A stretch of DNA of 64,000 bases from Bicyclus anynana (GCF_947172395.1 NC_069098.1:1171001-1235000), one strand, 5' to 3'. Shown: positions 1-11,096, counted from the stretch's first letter. The notes: a model not told the origin generated them from the letters alone. Numbers and translations are program-made.

Positions 1-110
1 ATACGGGAATAAAATATAGCCTATGACACTCACAAATAACGTGGCAGTCTATTGGTGAAAGAATTTTCAAAATCGGTTAAGTAGATACAGAGATTACTTC
101 TTACTCACTT
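1..110 (-). mobile_element. Helitron-like fragment (Lep1 type)
   Basis: It contains the family phrases for 'ggaataaaatatagcc' and 'aattttcaaaatcggtt' that recur in the copies near 9.5 and 12.4 kb. The 3' end lies outside the window and the 5' end is worn. Non-coding. Confidence 0.6.
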
Positions 111-116
111 TTATAT

Positions 117-266
117 CAACCCATATTAGGCTCACTGCTGAGCTCGAGTCTCCTCTCAGAATGGTTAGGCCAATAGTCCACCACGCTGGCCCAATGTGGA
201 TTGGCATACTTCACACACGCAGGGAATTAAGAAAATTCTCTGGTATGCAGGTTTCCTCACTTTTAT
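117..266 (-). mobile_element. SINE A fragment (3' half)
   Basis: The 3' half of the commonest tRNA-derived SINE here, including the segments around 'ctgagctcgagtctcctctc' and 'caatagtccaccacgctggc'. The tRNA-like head is missing and there is a small internal deletion after 'cagaatg'. It directly abuts the Helitron piece at 1-110. Confidence 0.8.
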
Positions 267-1019
267 AGGTACCATTTGCTTTTTCTTTATAAAAAGGACC
301 TAACTATAGATAGTAATATACTTATAGGTACTTCCATTCCACTGCATAAAGCAAATTGCAAGAACATCTTTGTAAAGCAGCACAAGTTTTAATGAGGCGA
401 ACAACCTTTGAAAGATGAGAGATCTTTGATACTGAAGCATTTACTAATAATTATTCAAAGGTATCCAGAAAAACAGGGTATAGGTAAATAGGTGAGGGTA
501 TAGTCAGAGAGCTTTTGTGTACCTTTATATAGGTTTTTCCGAATTGTGTATTTGCTGTAGATACTTATTAAGGTCCTTAATGAGACGGCAGTAGCGCCAC
601 CTGTGGACTTGGGCCTGATCGTTTGTTTGTGACAACCTTAGACCATTAATAACAGGACTTGGCTCGCTAACCGTTACCCCTCTGGCAAAGATCAAAAATC
701 TATGATCTAACGCGTTTATAAAAACTGTTGCTACAGAATCGATGTTTCATTGTTGTAATCGTTTTCGTCGTGTAAAGAGCTCCCTAAAAATGCCGGTTTG
801 TGTAGTTAAAGTAAGTGTAGTTTAGTAAAAGATGGAGTAACGTTTCATTTGAAAGTATTAAAGTATATTATTAAACCTTAATTTTATCAATTTTTTAATA
901 AAAACAATATATAAAAAGAATCGATTTTTTTGACGAAACAGCCAAATATCGATTAGTAATCGAATATTCTATGTATTTAATCTGTGGATAGTCTAAGCAA
1001 TGCCACAGTAAAAATATAT
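267..1019. other. AT-rich stretch, nothing recognised
   Basis: No long reading frame, repeat family or RNA gene was recognised. The low-complexity A/T sequence and scattered stops are typical of intron or intergenic DNA. Confidence 0.6.
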
Positions 1020-1059
1020 ACAAGCAGTAGTTTGACTTCATAATAGAGGTCGAAACGCG

Positions 1060-1157
1060 AGCTATACCTACGCGCCTCGAACTCGGGGCGTGGGGTGCAG
1101 ACAGTCGCGACAGTGCCGCAGTGACGAACGCACGGTGCGTTGACACCTATATATAAT
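1060..1157 (-). promoter_or_regulatory. Candidate TATA/initiator core promoter
   Basis: On the minus strand a TATATATA box (1155 down to 1148) is followed 33 bases later by the initiator-like TCACTG (A at 1122). A GC-rich stretch follows (1060-1120), unlike the surrounding AT-rich DNA, as expected of a 5' UTR. No coding exon is recognised downstream. A reading frame that starts here (1146 to 895) has no known domain. Chance AT-rich TATA matches are common, so this is tentative. Confidence 0.25.
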
Positions 1158-1159
1158 GG

Positions 1160-1894
1160 ACATGTGGCAATTTACGTCAAATTTGGTCAAGGAATTTTTT
1201 TTTTAAAGAATCAACAAAATTTTTTCGTAACCTCTCTAACTTAAAGAAAGCTACCTCAATGGAGCGAGATAGATATTTTTTAGTCATTGCGTAAAGAGGT
1301 TAGACATATTTTACATGACAACATCAATTATGTCAGTTGTGCTTGTGACCAAATTATCCTTCTAGGTCATTGATTAGTATCAGCCTTATTTAAATCTACC
1401 AATCAAAAAACAACACGCATTTTATTAATCACTACCTATTTTACTACAATTTACAAAGTATTTTATTTGTTTACATAAAAAAAGTATATTTACAATCACA
1501 AAATTAAATGGAAACACAAAGTCGGCAAATGTAATTAAAATGCTGGAGGCGGGCAGCCCTATCAGATGCGAACCGCGCGGTTGTAGGTATTTATTTCAAA
1601 AATACAGCCGAGTTACAATACTGCTTGTATATATTTTTACTGTTGAAATGTGTTTGTTAGGCTGTGTAAAAATTACGCGTGTGTGTATTGCGAGTCAAAT
1701 TTATAGCTGTGTGTAGTGTATGGACACAGAATATACTTAATGGTGTTAAATGTTTTCGATGTGTGAGTTTACCTCGTCCCCCTCAAAAATCGACAGACTT
1801 TTTTGTTGGTATTTGGGTGCGAACCAAGTCCAGTTATTAATGGTTTAAGGTGACAACCCATGTCCCAAACAATACGATGATTCATGATTAATTT
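1160..1894. other. AT-rich stretch, nothing recognised
   Basis: No gene, RNA or repeat family is visible. Several short poly-A and poly-T runs and TG-rich stretches occur. Confidence 0.6.
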
Positions 1895-2350
1895 GACGGC
1901 CTCCGGGGCGCAGTGGTGTGCGCGGTGGATTTACTAGACGGAGGCCCTGTGTTCGATCCCCGGTTGGGACGATTGGGGTTTACTTAATTATTCCAGGTCT
2001 GGCTGGTGGGTTGCGGTAGTTTATAAAATGTTCCCGTGGCTCAGTCATCAGGTGGCGAGTCGGAACACCGTGGGGTTTTTGTTGGTTGAAGTCTGACATA
2101 ACTTTCTTGCCTCCCCGTAGCGAGATTGTATCCATGAGGATTTCCCCACGTTGTTAAAAAAAAGGTACGGCTGGTGGGAGGCTTCAGCCGTGGCTAGTTA
2201 CCACCGTACCGACAAAGACGTCTTAGCGATTTAGCATTCCGGTACGATGTCGTGTAGAAACCGAAAGGAGTGTGGATTTCATCCTACTTCTAACAAGTTA
2301 GCCCGCTTCCATCTTAACTAACAGGCTAACTTGTAGAGAATAAAAAAAAC
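1895..2350 (+). mobile_element. Composite SINE B (two tails)
   Basis: It starts with the tRNA-like SINE B head ('gacggcctcc', A box, then the B box 'gttcgatcccc'). At about 2010-2165 comes a different tail ending in a poly-A run (2157-2164). The usual SINE B body then resumes at 'ggctggtgggaggcttc' and runs to the 'acttgtagagaataaaaa' terminus. The head of one SINE carries a foreign tail followed by a 5'-truncated SINE B. It could be a template-switch chimera or an insertion of one SINE next to another. Confidence 0.75.
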
Positions 2351-2421
2351 ATAGGTAGATATAATGTCAAACATTGTCATTAAAAGACCGCACAACATTG
2401 TAGCAGCTGCACTGCGTGGTG

Positions 2422-2472
2422 GATCAAGACTTCAAATAGATCAAGACTTCAAATGGATCAAGACTTCAAATC
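2422..2472 (+). repeat. 17-bp tandem repeat, 3 copies
   Basis: Three consecutive copies of the unit gatcaagacttcaaat plus one variable base. The short open frame across it has no recognisable domain. Confidence 0.85.
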
Positions 2473-2568
2473 CCGTACTTTTTCATCATTACCAATCTAT
2501 TTTACCGACGCACTACAGAGGGAGTCACCCTTACACGAGTTATGGAATTAAAGCTCACCACGCTTCTC

Positions 2569-2695
2569 CAATAGATAGATAGATAGATAAACTTTATTTG
2601 CACACATATACAAGTGAAATAAAATATATTAAGACGAGATTAGCATATAAAAGGCGGCCTTATCGCTAAGTAGCGATTTACGGGCCAATGCGGGT
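2569..2695 (-). mobile_element. LINE 3'-end fragment with GATA tail
   Basis: Read on the minus strand, a 3'-UTR-like stretch with the segment 'gcgataaggccgcc' and 'aataaagtttatc' ends in about five TATC units (GATA on the plus strand). This layout is typical of 5'-truncated lepidopteran LINE tails. The family is inferred from the tail only. Confidence 0.6.
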
Positions 2696-2699
2696 TTTC

Positions 2700-5338
2700 T
2701 CTTTCTATTTAAATCAATGTAAAACATCCCTGATTTACTCAAAGCTATTTCAAATTGTCGGGATGGCAAATCCACGAATGAACAGTTTAAAATAATAAAT
2801 CTCGCGGGAGCTTTTAATTGAATAAACTTTCACAAATGAATTCGATGATCGAGACTCTCACCTGTTTTAATTGACATTCGGCAACGTTAGGGATGATTTT
2901 TTGTCTTGTTACATCGTTTGCATTTTTTTAAATAAAAGGTAAGGTACAATATTAGGTTCCTTTAAGCATTGTCTTCCTAAATATGAAAAATGATCCTTTT
3001 TCTTTTTACTATCTCCCAAATAATATTTCGTTTTTCAGTTAGGTGAATAATTTTGGTCAAATACAAAGCTGTACAAAATAGTAATAATATTACTATCATT
3101 ACAACCTACGTTACTAATATTTTAAGTATTACAATAAGTTTTAAAGTGAAAAATAATTAACGCGCCTACTCATTAATTTTAGCAATTTCTGTTTCCAAAG
3201 ATAATGCTTGAAATTTTTTGAAGTTGGGCAAAACTATATCAGAATTAGCTGAAGATTTGTAAATTTATATTTATTAAGGTTTATATAATGATAAAAGAGC
3301 CATTGTCCTGGGTCCATAAATTACCTAAATAAGTTTTCCTAGTTTTGATTAGGTAGGTAACGAGAAATTCTATCCTTTGATTAAATTAGGAGTAAAACTA
3401 TAACAAAGTTAAAGTAGAAAATTTAATGTTTTAATTCCGTTACTTAAGACTTGAGCAATCAATAGTGACATAGAAAATGTAGTTAGAATGGACTTTATAC
3501 AGACAAAATATAGACAACAGATTTAAAGACAAGTACACATGTAACAGTTATTTCATCTATCGATGATTTCGTTATTGAAAATTCAGATAACTCAATAATT
3601 CTCATCTATCGACGATTGCGTCGTTGAAAAGTACACAATACCCACAAAAAATATATCAGGATGAAGTAGATAGGCCTTCTGTGGTAACAGAATAAAAATA
3701 ACAACAACAATTTTCAGTGCATACAAGAATTTCATCACAACATAATTTTAATAACATCACGTACCTGCCTCGAGTACCTAGAGGGCCGGAGCTTGGATCA
3801 AAACTTAATTAAAATGCTACAAAACGCGGAGCCTTTGTTGGCAGCGTCCTCTGAGACATCCCTGTGGAGTTATCGCCCCTAACACATACACACAAGTGTC
3901 ATTTTTGCACGCACAATGATTTGTATGAATAATTTAATGATTAAGTTAGCCCGTTTTCCGGTGTTTAGCTTATTTGCTATTCAAGTCACTTGGCTGACCA
4001 GGCCTGGAGATGTAATCCATTTTAAGAATTCATCTTGAAGAACTTGTTATATTTTCGAGACAAATTAGCAAAATATATTTAAAGACAATTAATTTAGGAA
4101 ATAGCTTAGAAAATTGATGAAGACCTGCGAGCTTTAAGAATCATCTACTTTTAAAAATAAATAAAATCAGCTTTACTAAAGTTACTTATTTCTAAAATTT
4201 GGTTCCGGATCTTCTTTGCTCAAAAAAAGGTCGCAGATAACTCATATTATAAGGAGGAATATAACCTATATGTTGTCTCAATTAACACACGAGAACGGGA
4301 ACTAAGCGGGTTAAACTGAAGGGCGTCCATGACTCCAGAACAAATACATTAGTTATTAATGGTGAAGAATTGGTTTATTTTGCTATTATCCGCGTTAAAT
4401 CAACAAACCCAATCGATAAAATCCCCCAAATTCAACAGAAAATCGTCTACACACGTTTCACCGCGAATCCAGAGCACCCTCAGGAACATGCGAACATGCA
4501 ATTATTCAAAACTCATTGTAAATATAATCTTCATAACGTGAAAACACGATTAAAAATAGTAAGCAAAAATAATATGGAATCGTAGGAAACTTTTACCCGA
4601 TGGATCATCTCGAGGAAAATGCGGCAAAACTTTGCCATTGCCATAAATGAAAGATGGCTTATAAAGCTTCGTTCATACGTTTTACTTGTAAATACCGTTA
4701 TTTAGTCCTGGAATTACTTTCTTTTTTATGTCCAAACAACACTAGTGATTATTGTAATAGCTATAAATGCACTTTATCATCTTTAATAGCCCATGCTATT
4801 ATCAACCAAATATTTTTGCTATTTCTAACCAAATATTTTTGTTAGAGTTATAGTAGAACTAGTGGAATGTTACCACGAGAATAGAACTCTGTGGGCTGTA
4901 GCTAGTTAAGGAATTCGATAGTTTCCTTTACGTCTTTCGTTAAAACTAGGGGCAGGTTTTCCCCAGCAAAACGAAAACAATCACGAGCAGACGACCTAAC
5001 TTTCGATGCTGCCACCTAGTCGGCAGGACAGCTACCTCGACAATACCAATACACCTAAATAATAGTTTTGCAGACACTTGCACGTACTTGCACCGACGTC
5101 TATAATAACAAGATGTTGTATTCTACACACCATGAAAGTCGGGAAAAGTGCCGAATAGCACATAGAATCGCGTGGTCTCAGGGTCTTTTGTCGAATGCAA
5201 TACTGCGTACAAGCTCCACACGTGTCGTGTTTACGGATCTCAATTAAAATTAAAATTATTTGTATCAAAACATTGTGTACAAGATGTCAACAATTTAAAA
5301 GCAGATACAATGGCCGGCCGGTCGCTCGCATTCGAGCG
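2700..5338. other. AT-rich stretch with few features
   Basis: No gene or RNA recognised. The one local repeat seen is an imperfect 28-base direct repeat ('tcatctatcgatgattt' at 3553, 'tcatctatcgacgattg' at 3602). Short frames at 4.3-4.85 kb and 5.03-5.44 kb have low-complexity translations with no domain. Confidence 0.6.
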
Positions 5339-5590
5339 GTAAGGTAGCTTTTTCAAAACTACCCTCAAATTGGTGATTAATCTATTTGAAAAAGCTACCT
5401 TACCTAGGTACCTTAATCTAGGTAGATTAATCACCAATTTGAGGGTAGTTTTGAAAAAGCTACCTTACCTAGGTACCTTAATCTAGGTAGATTAATCACC
5501 AATTTGAGGGTAGTTTTGAAAAAGCTACCTTACCGCTCCAACCAATTTGTTCACGTAATAAGTTTTCAATTACGTGAACAAATTGGTTAG
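5339..5590. repeat. Foldback with 65-bp tandem units and a 20-bp hairpin
   Basis: Two head-to-tail 65-bp units (5388-5452, 5453-5517) and the start of a third follow an inverted copy of about 46 bases (5339-5384). Next is a perfect 20-bp inverted repeat (5540-5559 with 5569-5588, loop of 9). The whole block can fold into large stem-loops. It resembles a palindromic MITE or a foldback element end that expanded locally. No target duplication was found. Confidence 0.8.
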
Positions 5591-5664
5591 GTATTTTATA
5601 ACACATTTGCTCGTAAAATATCTCTTATTTCACAAATTTCAATATCGTAATGTATCTCATTACG

Positions 5665-5720
5665 CACATGTGCCGTAATGTAATGTAAAATGCACACGTG
5701 CCGTAATGTAATATAAAACC
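5665..5720 (+). repeat. 28-bp tandem duplication
   Basis: Two adjacent 28-base copies built on 'gtgccgtaatgtaat' with four differences. It lies just beyond the foldback block and may belong to it. Confidence 0.75.
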
Positions 5721-6236
5721 TTTGTTATCCGTCTAAAAACGAAAGGTACTTTTTTAAATCTTAGCAAAGAGTTTTTATGTCATAAAAGTGCTCAACCTTT
5801 TATTAATAAAATAACTTTGTGATATAAAATATAATAAATACAAATTTAATTGATTCAGTTTAATAATTTTGTCAATAAATGAAAACCATTTATATTTAAC
5901 AGAAACACAAAAATATTAATTTACTTTATGAGTAATACTAGCTGTTTTAGGTGCCTAAAAAAACGCTGGTGTGCGCACTTCGCTATCTGTACAAAAATGG
6001 CAAGCATATCAAAATGTCATCATATGAAAAACATGCAAAGAAGCAAATTCATTTTCAGAAAGTGTGTTTCCTCGCAAATGTGTTATAAAACGTTGTGTGA
6101 CATATGTGCGCTTTGATAGTTACAGCCTCTGCTTCCTTACTATAACTCTGCAATATCACCTCGGCTGTAATTTTCAACTTACCGCAATTATATCATAATG
6201 TACTATTAACTACCTAGAAGTTTAGTGAATGATTTA
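5721..6236. other. AT-rich stretch, nothing recognised
   Basis: A 62-codon frame (5928-6116) is cysteine-rich, but its cysteine spacing fits no known zinc-binding domain. No repeat or RNA recognised. Confidence 0.5.
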
Positions 6237-6382
6237 CAGTGGAATTCATAAACGTTGTAGGGGCACCCCCATTGGATCATTCAGTCACAGAGTGTCGAAT
6301 TTAACCTCTATTTGTGTGAGAATTTGACACTCAGCGGATGAATCACCTGGGACTGCCTCTACAACGTCTATGAATTCCACTG
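6237..6382. mobile_element. 146-bp MITE, TTA duplication
   Basis: Terminal inverted repeats of about 29 bases start CAGTGGAATTCATA and differ at two positions. They are flanked by TTA on both sides (6234-6236 and 6383-6385). The centre is also self-complementary (GAGTGTCGAATTT with AATTTGACACTC), so the element is nearly one long palindrome. A three-base TTA duplication fits PIF/Harbinger-type transposases. The CAGT start alone would also fit Tc1/mariner. Non-coding. Confidence 0.8.
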
Positions 6383-6977
6383 TTAGGAAAACTTCGATAG
6401 GGAATATACCAACCTTTTTGTGGTAGAGTAAATTTTTAGAGCAGGCTCCAGAACTTGTGGCCTTGGATGCAGAATTGTGGGATCCTTTTAGAATGCATTA
6501 ACACTCATCATACCCTGTCCATTCCTCACCATGTTTTCGACACCCACAGATCAATTTTTACACGTTACAGAACATTGTCACAAAATCGATGACGAGTAAG
6601 ATCATATAAAATGAAAATGTAGGTCACACAGCTCAGAAAATAAAATATAATGTGGAGTAAGTTAAGGCTTTCGTTTAAAGTAAACGCTTCAGTTTTAAAT
6701 TTTAAGTTAAAGCTTGAAGATTTGAGCCAGTTGTCTTGTTAGACTTACGAGTAAAAAGCCAACCTAAAAATACCAGCTCAAAAAACAGCAGACCAAAACA
6801 CTGAAGAGATTTTCAAGAAAATGGACCTTGACAAAGTGATCTTGTAAGAGTCTTTACAAAAGATATGGAGGCGTAAAAATAAAATCCATATTGGTAAGTC
6901 AAGTGGGGTAGCCTTCAAAGCCTGCGTAGAAGAGTTTTTCAATAAATATTCGTCTCTATACTTCTTGTAATATACTC
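6383..6977. other. AT-rich stretch, nothing recognised
   Basis: No reading frame, repeat family or RNA is recognised between the MITE and the SINE C copy. Confidence 0.5.
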
Positions 6978-6980
6978 ATT

Positions 6981-7250
6981 CATCCCGTGGTTAGCTGGTT
7001 CAGCTACGAACAATGAGGTTCAGGGTTCGGATCCCGGCCTACAAAAAAAATACGTTATTGGGATTTTACAAGAAAAATCTTAATAGCAGCCTGAAGTTGA
7101 GAAGTTGGCGGTATTGGTACACCCCTGTACCTCGGAAAGAACGTAAAATCGTCTGATCTGATCTCTCACCAGTCGTGTTGGTCTGCCGTCCCATCGGACT
7201 ATGACAGTGAGGAAAAGAGAGTGCACCTGTGCTTGCAGTTGTGCACTTTA
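6981..7250 (+). mobile_element. SINE C (tRNA-derived)
   Basis: A tRNA-like head with an A-box-like 'ggttagctggttcagc' and a B-box 'gggttcggatccc' (about 6985-7040). A body follows that includes 'ttgggattttacaagaaa' and 'gttggcggtattggtacacc'. The same body recurs at the right edge of the window (63893-64000). No poly-A tail or clear duplication. Confidence 0.7.
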
Positions 7251-7304
7251 ATACCTATCTCATTAGTACATGGTTAATCTCACCATGCGATAAAATTCTT
7301 TTTT

Positions 7305-7440
7305 ATAAAACCCACGGAAACCATGCTTTTTTCTGGGATAAAAGGTACTCTATGTTTGCTCTAAGGTCCAATTAATTTTTATACCAAACTTCATCCAAAT
7401 CAGTAAGTGGTTAAGTTACGAGTAAAAGACAGATTAACTA
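7305..7440 (-). mobile_element. Degraded Helitron-like fragment
   Basis: Internal Helitron phrases on the minus strand: the 'gggataaaaggtactctatg' region, a degenerate 'ccaaatcagt', and 'aagttacgagtaa'. Both termini are lost. Confidence 0.55.
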
Positions 7441-7754
7441 AAAATATCACCATTTTTTTTTAATTTTTCTTTAGTGTATATTTAGCTTTAGGTAACATTC
7501 AAAGTTAAAAAAGTAGTCGACACGGTAAAATAAAGTAGTTGGTAGATAAAATTGATGGCACTTTCGCTGAATGTCTAGTCTAGACTACTCGTAGGCTACG
7601 CTGATTATAATTTACGACGCGGGTAAGTTCGCTTGCTGGAGGACATAATTAATTCTGTTTTACTAACTTTTTACTGTTTTAAACTCGTTGGCTGGTTTTA
7701 TGGCTTCTACGAACGTTGACGCAGCTGAGTGTATTTACTCGTACCTATTTACTT

Positions 7755-7884
7755 CATCATCATCATATCAACCAATGGACGTCCACTGCAGGACATAGGC
7801 CATTTGTAGGAACTTCCAATCCCTGCGACTACAAAACGTCTATGTCCTGCAGTGGACGTACATCGGCTGATATGATGATGATGT
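7755..7884. mobile_element. Inverted pair of RTE 3' tails
   Basis: Two 3'-end fragments of an RTE-type LINE lie head to head. Each has the 'tggacgt' + 'ccactgcaggacata' end and a (TGA)n-type tail. The left one (7755-about 7820) is on the minus strand and the right one (about 7830-7884) on the plus, giving a near-palindrome of about 130 bases. RTE elements typically end in short trinucleotide repeats. Confidence 0.75.
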
Positions 7885-8754
7885 TGTACTTTGTATTTGT
7901 ATTTTGTTGGGTGAGCGGGCAACGGTTGAAACTTGGACTTATCAACCGAGTCTGACCCCTGAACTACCTTCTGTCCTTTGAACTGTGAAATTATTGAAGC
8001 ATTTTTGTTCGGTACATTTTTCTATTGCTATGATATGTATAAAGATCTTCTTTTACATTATTTTAGGAGTATTTTGTTCTGTTCACACAACGTAATTCTC
8101 TTTGGGGCAAATAGTATAGCTGCGTGGTTCAAAATTAATTAAAAAATCTTTTTCACACAGACTTTTTTTGGACTTTTAAGTTTACACTGAAGTTTACGTT
8201 ATGTCAGATACTATTTGGAGTCATTTGAGATATTTATTAATTAATTTTGGTAAGGGACCAAAAATAACTCATTTAAAAGCTTTCATTTGACTTTGTGCAA
8301 TCAAATCTTGGTTAAAACAAAACGCTAGAGAACTTTTAAAAAGTAAATACTTATTGTAGACTTTTTAACACCATTGTTTTGTTTGTCCACATTTCGCGTA
8401 GTTTTTTTTTGTATTGCGTTTCCCCGATTACACAGGGAATAAAATAATCCATCAATTTTGTTACTCACAGCGGGAAAATAGAAAACTGCGTGGTATTATT
8501 TATCTTTGAAATATTGCTTCGAGATATACGATAATATTTTCATTTTCTATTTTGGAATAACATTATTTGTGAATTTTCCACGGAGCTTAGTGGGTGGGAC
8601 TTCGGAAAGACGATTTGCCTTTTGTTATGTAAAAAATGAGAAAGCTACACGAAAATGTTACAGAATGGAAATTTCTGCGAAATGCGAGGAAAATTTATAG
8701 GTAAAAGTACATTACTGGTTCTTTGTTATTCGGTATTTTGAAGTCCTGAGTTCA
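7885..8754. other. AT-rich stretch, nothing recognised
   Basis: A 64-codon frame (8506-8700) shows no domain. No RNA gene or repeat was recognised. Confidence 0.5.
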
Positions 8755-8912
8755 TGCCGCCAAGCGATTAAGCGTTCCGGTACGATGTCGTGTAGAAACC
8801 GAAATGGGTGTTGATTTTCATTTTACATCTAACAAGTTAGCCCGCTTTCATTTTGTATCGTCACTTACCATCAGGTGAGATCGTAGTCAAGCGCTAACTT
8901 GTTAAGAAAAAA
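8755..8912 (+). mobile_element. SINE B, 5'-truncated
   Basis: The 3' half of SINE B: 'gccaagcgattaagcgttcc', then 'gtgtagaaaccgaaa', then 'cttaccatcaggtgagat', ending 'gctaacttgttaagaaaaaa'. Confidence 0.85.
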
Positions 8913-8944
8913 GAACTTTAAGTTTAAGTTTTCAACTAAATATT

Positions 8945-9025
8945 ATCACCATCAGCTGACGTTTGCTTGTAAACTAAGCCTCATTTAAATTAATGAATTT
9001 TGACTTTGATTTTGAACTAATTACT
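8945..9025 (+). mobile_element. LINE A-type 3'-end fragment
   Basis: It matches the terminal 3' UTR of LINE A ('gcttgtaaactaagcct' followed by 'aaattaatgaattttga'), including the TTTGA-rich tail. Only the last ~80 bases remain. Confidence 0.65.
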
Positions 9026-9289
9026 AAATGCAATTTGTACCTACTTAAATCCTAAATTGAAGCGAAATTTTCTAAACAAAGCAAAGTTTTCAACTAAACA
9101 AAAGACTGGAAACTTTCTTACTGCTCTGCTCTATTAAGTTACGAAAGTTACAATTAAAAAAGTTTCACGTTTGTATGGCGAAGTTGTTGATAATATAATT
9201 TTCGCGTTACTTGAATTTCTTGGGATAAAATGGTAGTGGGTTCGATTTTTGCTCGAGTCATACGTATTTCATATTGTATTAATTTCTTC

Positions 9290-9385
9290 CTTCCGAACCG
9301 GTGGTGGTCAATGTTGACGTTTCAAAAGTGCTTGTAAAGTAAGCCTTACTTGAAATAAATGAATTTTGAATTTGAATTAAACGTA
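9290..9385 (+). mobile_element. LINE A-type 3'-end fragment
   Basis: It carries 'ccttccgaaccggtggtgg', 'caaaagtgcttgtaaa' and 'tacttgaaataaatgaattt' in the same order as the LINE A terminus, ending in the TTTGAATTTGA tail. Confidence 0.75.
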
Positions 9386-9517
9386 AAATTATTGAACTGT
9401 CTAAAGTTTGGTTCGGTGGTAGCTTTGACGTAGTTTCGGTAGTAGAGACGCCAAATACTTACAGAAGCACCGCAAAGTTACATACGTAGTCATAAAAAAC
9501 TCCTAAAAACCATTCAA

Positions 9518-9840
9518 ACCAACTAGACAGATGCCCCGCGGTTTCATCTGCGTGCCCGTGCGAATACGGTGATAAAATATAGCCTATCTATATACATACA
9601 CTCGCAAATACCGTGGCTATCTATTCATCATCATCATCATATCAGCCGACGGACGTCCACTGCAGAACATAGGCCTTTTGTAGGGACTTCCAAACATCAC
9701 GATACTTAGCCACCAGCATCCAGAAAATCTATCTATTTGTAAAAGAATTTTCACAATCAATTCAGTAAATACAGAGATTACCCCATAGAATTTCACAAAC
9801 TTTACCTCTTTTATAATATTCGTATAAATAAATACAAACA
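9518..9840 (-). mobile_element. Helitron-like copy split by an RTE insertion
   Basis: The 3' terminal part 'gatgccccgcggtttcatct' and the interior 'tgataaaatatagcc' are followed, after the nested insertion 9626-9728, by 'aaaagaattttcacaatcaa' and a worn 5' part ending near 9840. Family membership rests on the matching copy at 12372-12580. Confidence 0.7.
9626..9728 (-). mobile_element. RTE 3'-end insertion with 9-bp duplication
   Basis: A 103-bp piece begins with CATCATCATCAT (the minus-strand trinucleotide tail) and runs into the RTE 3' coding end. It is bounded by ctatctatt at 9617-9625 and 9729-9737. It is a typical 5'-truncated, target-primed insertion into the older Helitron. Confidence 0.8.
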
Positions 9841-10811
9841 ACATTTGAATGTTTGACCTTTTGACCTTCCGTTCGCCTTAAAAACTGTTGATTTTTCCTA
9901 GATTACCACTGTTTCGACTTTGATAAATAGTCAGACTACAGAGGTGGGCGGGAAAAACTAATTTTGATGGTGTTTTACTATCTTAAGGACTTAGCGCGTG
10001 ATTAATGAAGACAAACGTTTTATGGGCCCTTAGCACGAATGAAGTCAGTACTTATATTATATTATTTTACTTTTTTATAAAAATAAACAGAGCCATTTTA
10101 TTGATAGTTATATTGATATATAGATCGATATAATGATTGGCCATATAAATATATTTAATAAGTTAAAAATTAAAGTACCAAACATTCTTTTTTACAGATT
10201 GTAGTATTTAAAAAAAATGTCTTTAGCACATACACATAGCTCTTGAAGCTTTTAAAGTATGTAACAACAATCATTTTGGTACCAATTTTACAATGTGGTG
10301 CAAAAGTGACCGGTAGAGATTTTGGTAGACGCTCCAGTATTTACAATATTATTGACTAAATAAGCCAAGTCCATTGTAGAAGTCTAGTCTAAATAAAATT
10401 AAGGCTAGTCAAATATGTTATTTAGACATTTTATCGAATAAAACGTATAACAATCGAATTTATCTGCTAATAAATGCTAAATGCTAATGAATAAATGTTT
10501 TTATTCTGCCGCACCGATTTCTGATTTACAAAGTTGCGAGCTTCTACTAGTCGCAAATAGGGATGTAATTCTTTAAATAGTTCCGCTTTTAACCGAAACA
10601 AAGGTTAAAGAGTTATCGGCGTTTGAGCGGATAATACGATTATGTAAGGAATCCCGAAGATTTGCGAAGCTCGAAGTTTTACGTAGATTACAGATTTTCC
10701 GTTTAGCTCGTAGACAGAGAAGTCAATAGACAATTATTGATTCGCGTACCGTTGTAAAGTATCAAAATTTAATTTTAATTCAAGTAGGAACCGTAATACC
10801 GATATAACCGA
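9841..10811. other. AT-rich stretch, nothing recognised
   Basis: No gene, RNA or known repeat recognised. The sequence is low-complexity with many stops in all frames. Confidence 0.55.
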
Positions 10812-11096
10812 TAACCGAATCCGGTCCGGGGCGTGCACCTCCAACTTTTCAGTTATGTGCATTTTAAGAAATTAAATATCACGTGTCTTAAACGGTGAAG
10901 GAAAACATCGAGAGGGAACCGCACACACATAGAGAATTTCCTTAATTCTCTGCGTGTGTGAAGTCTGCCAATCAGCATTGGGCCAGTGTGGTGGACTATT
11001 GGTCTAACCTCTCTCATTTTGAGAGAAGATTCAAGCTCAGCGGTGAGCCGAATATGGGTTGATATTGATGATGATGATGATGATGATGATGATGAG
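10812..11096 (+). mobile_element. SINE A, head truncated
   Basis: It starts just after the B box ('cgaatccggtccgggg') and covers the whole body to 'gccgaatatgggttgat'. It ends in about nine GAT/ATG triplets (11066-11094). The triplet tail is longer than in the other copies. Confidence 0.85.

Noticed and set aside
5388..5530. CRISPR-like array
   Set aside because: The 65-bp units are contiguous with no spacers, and the window is eukaryotic.
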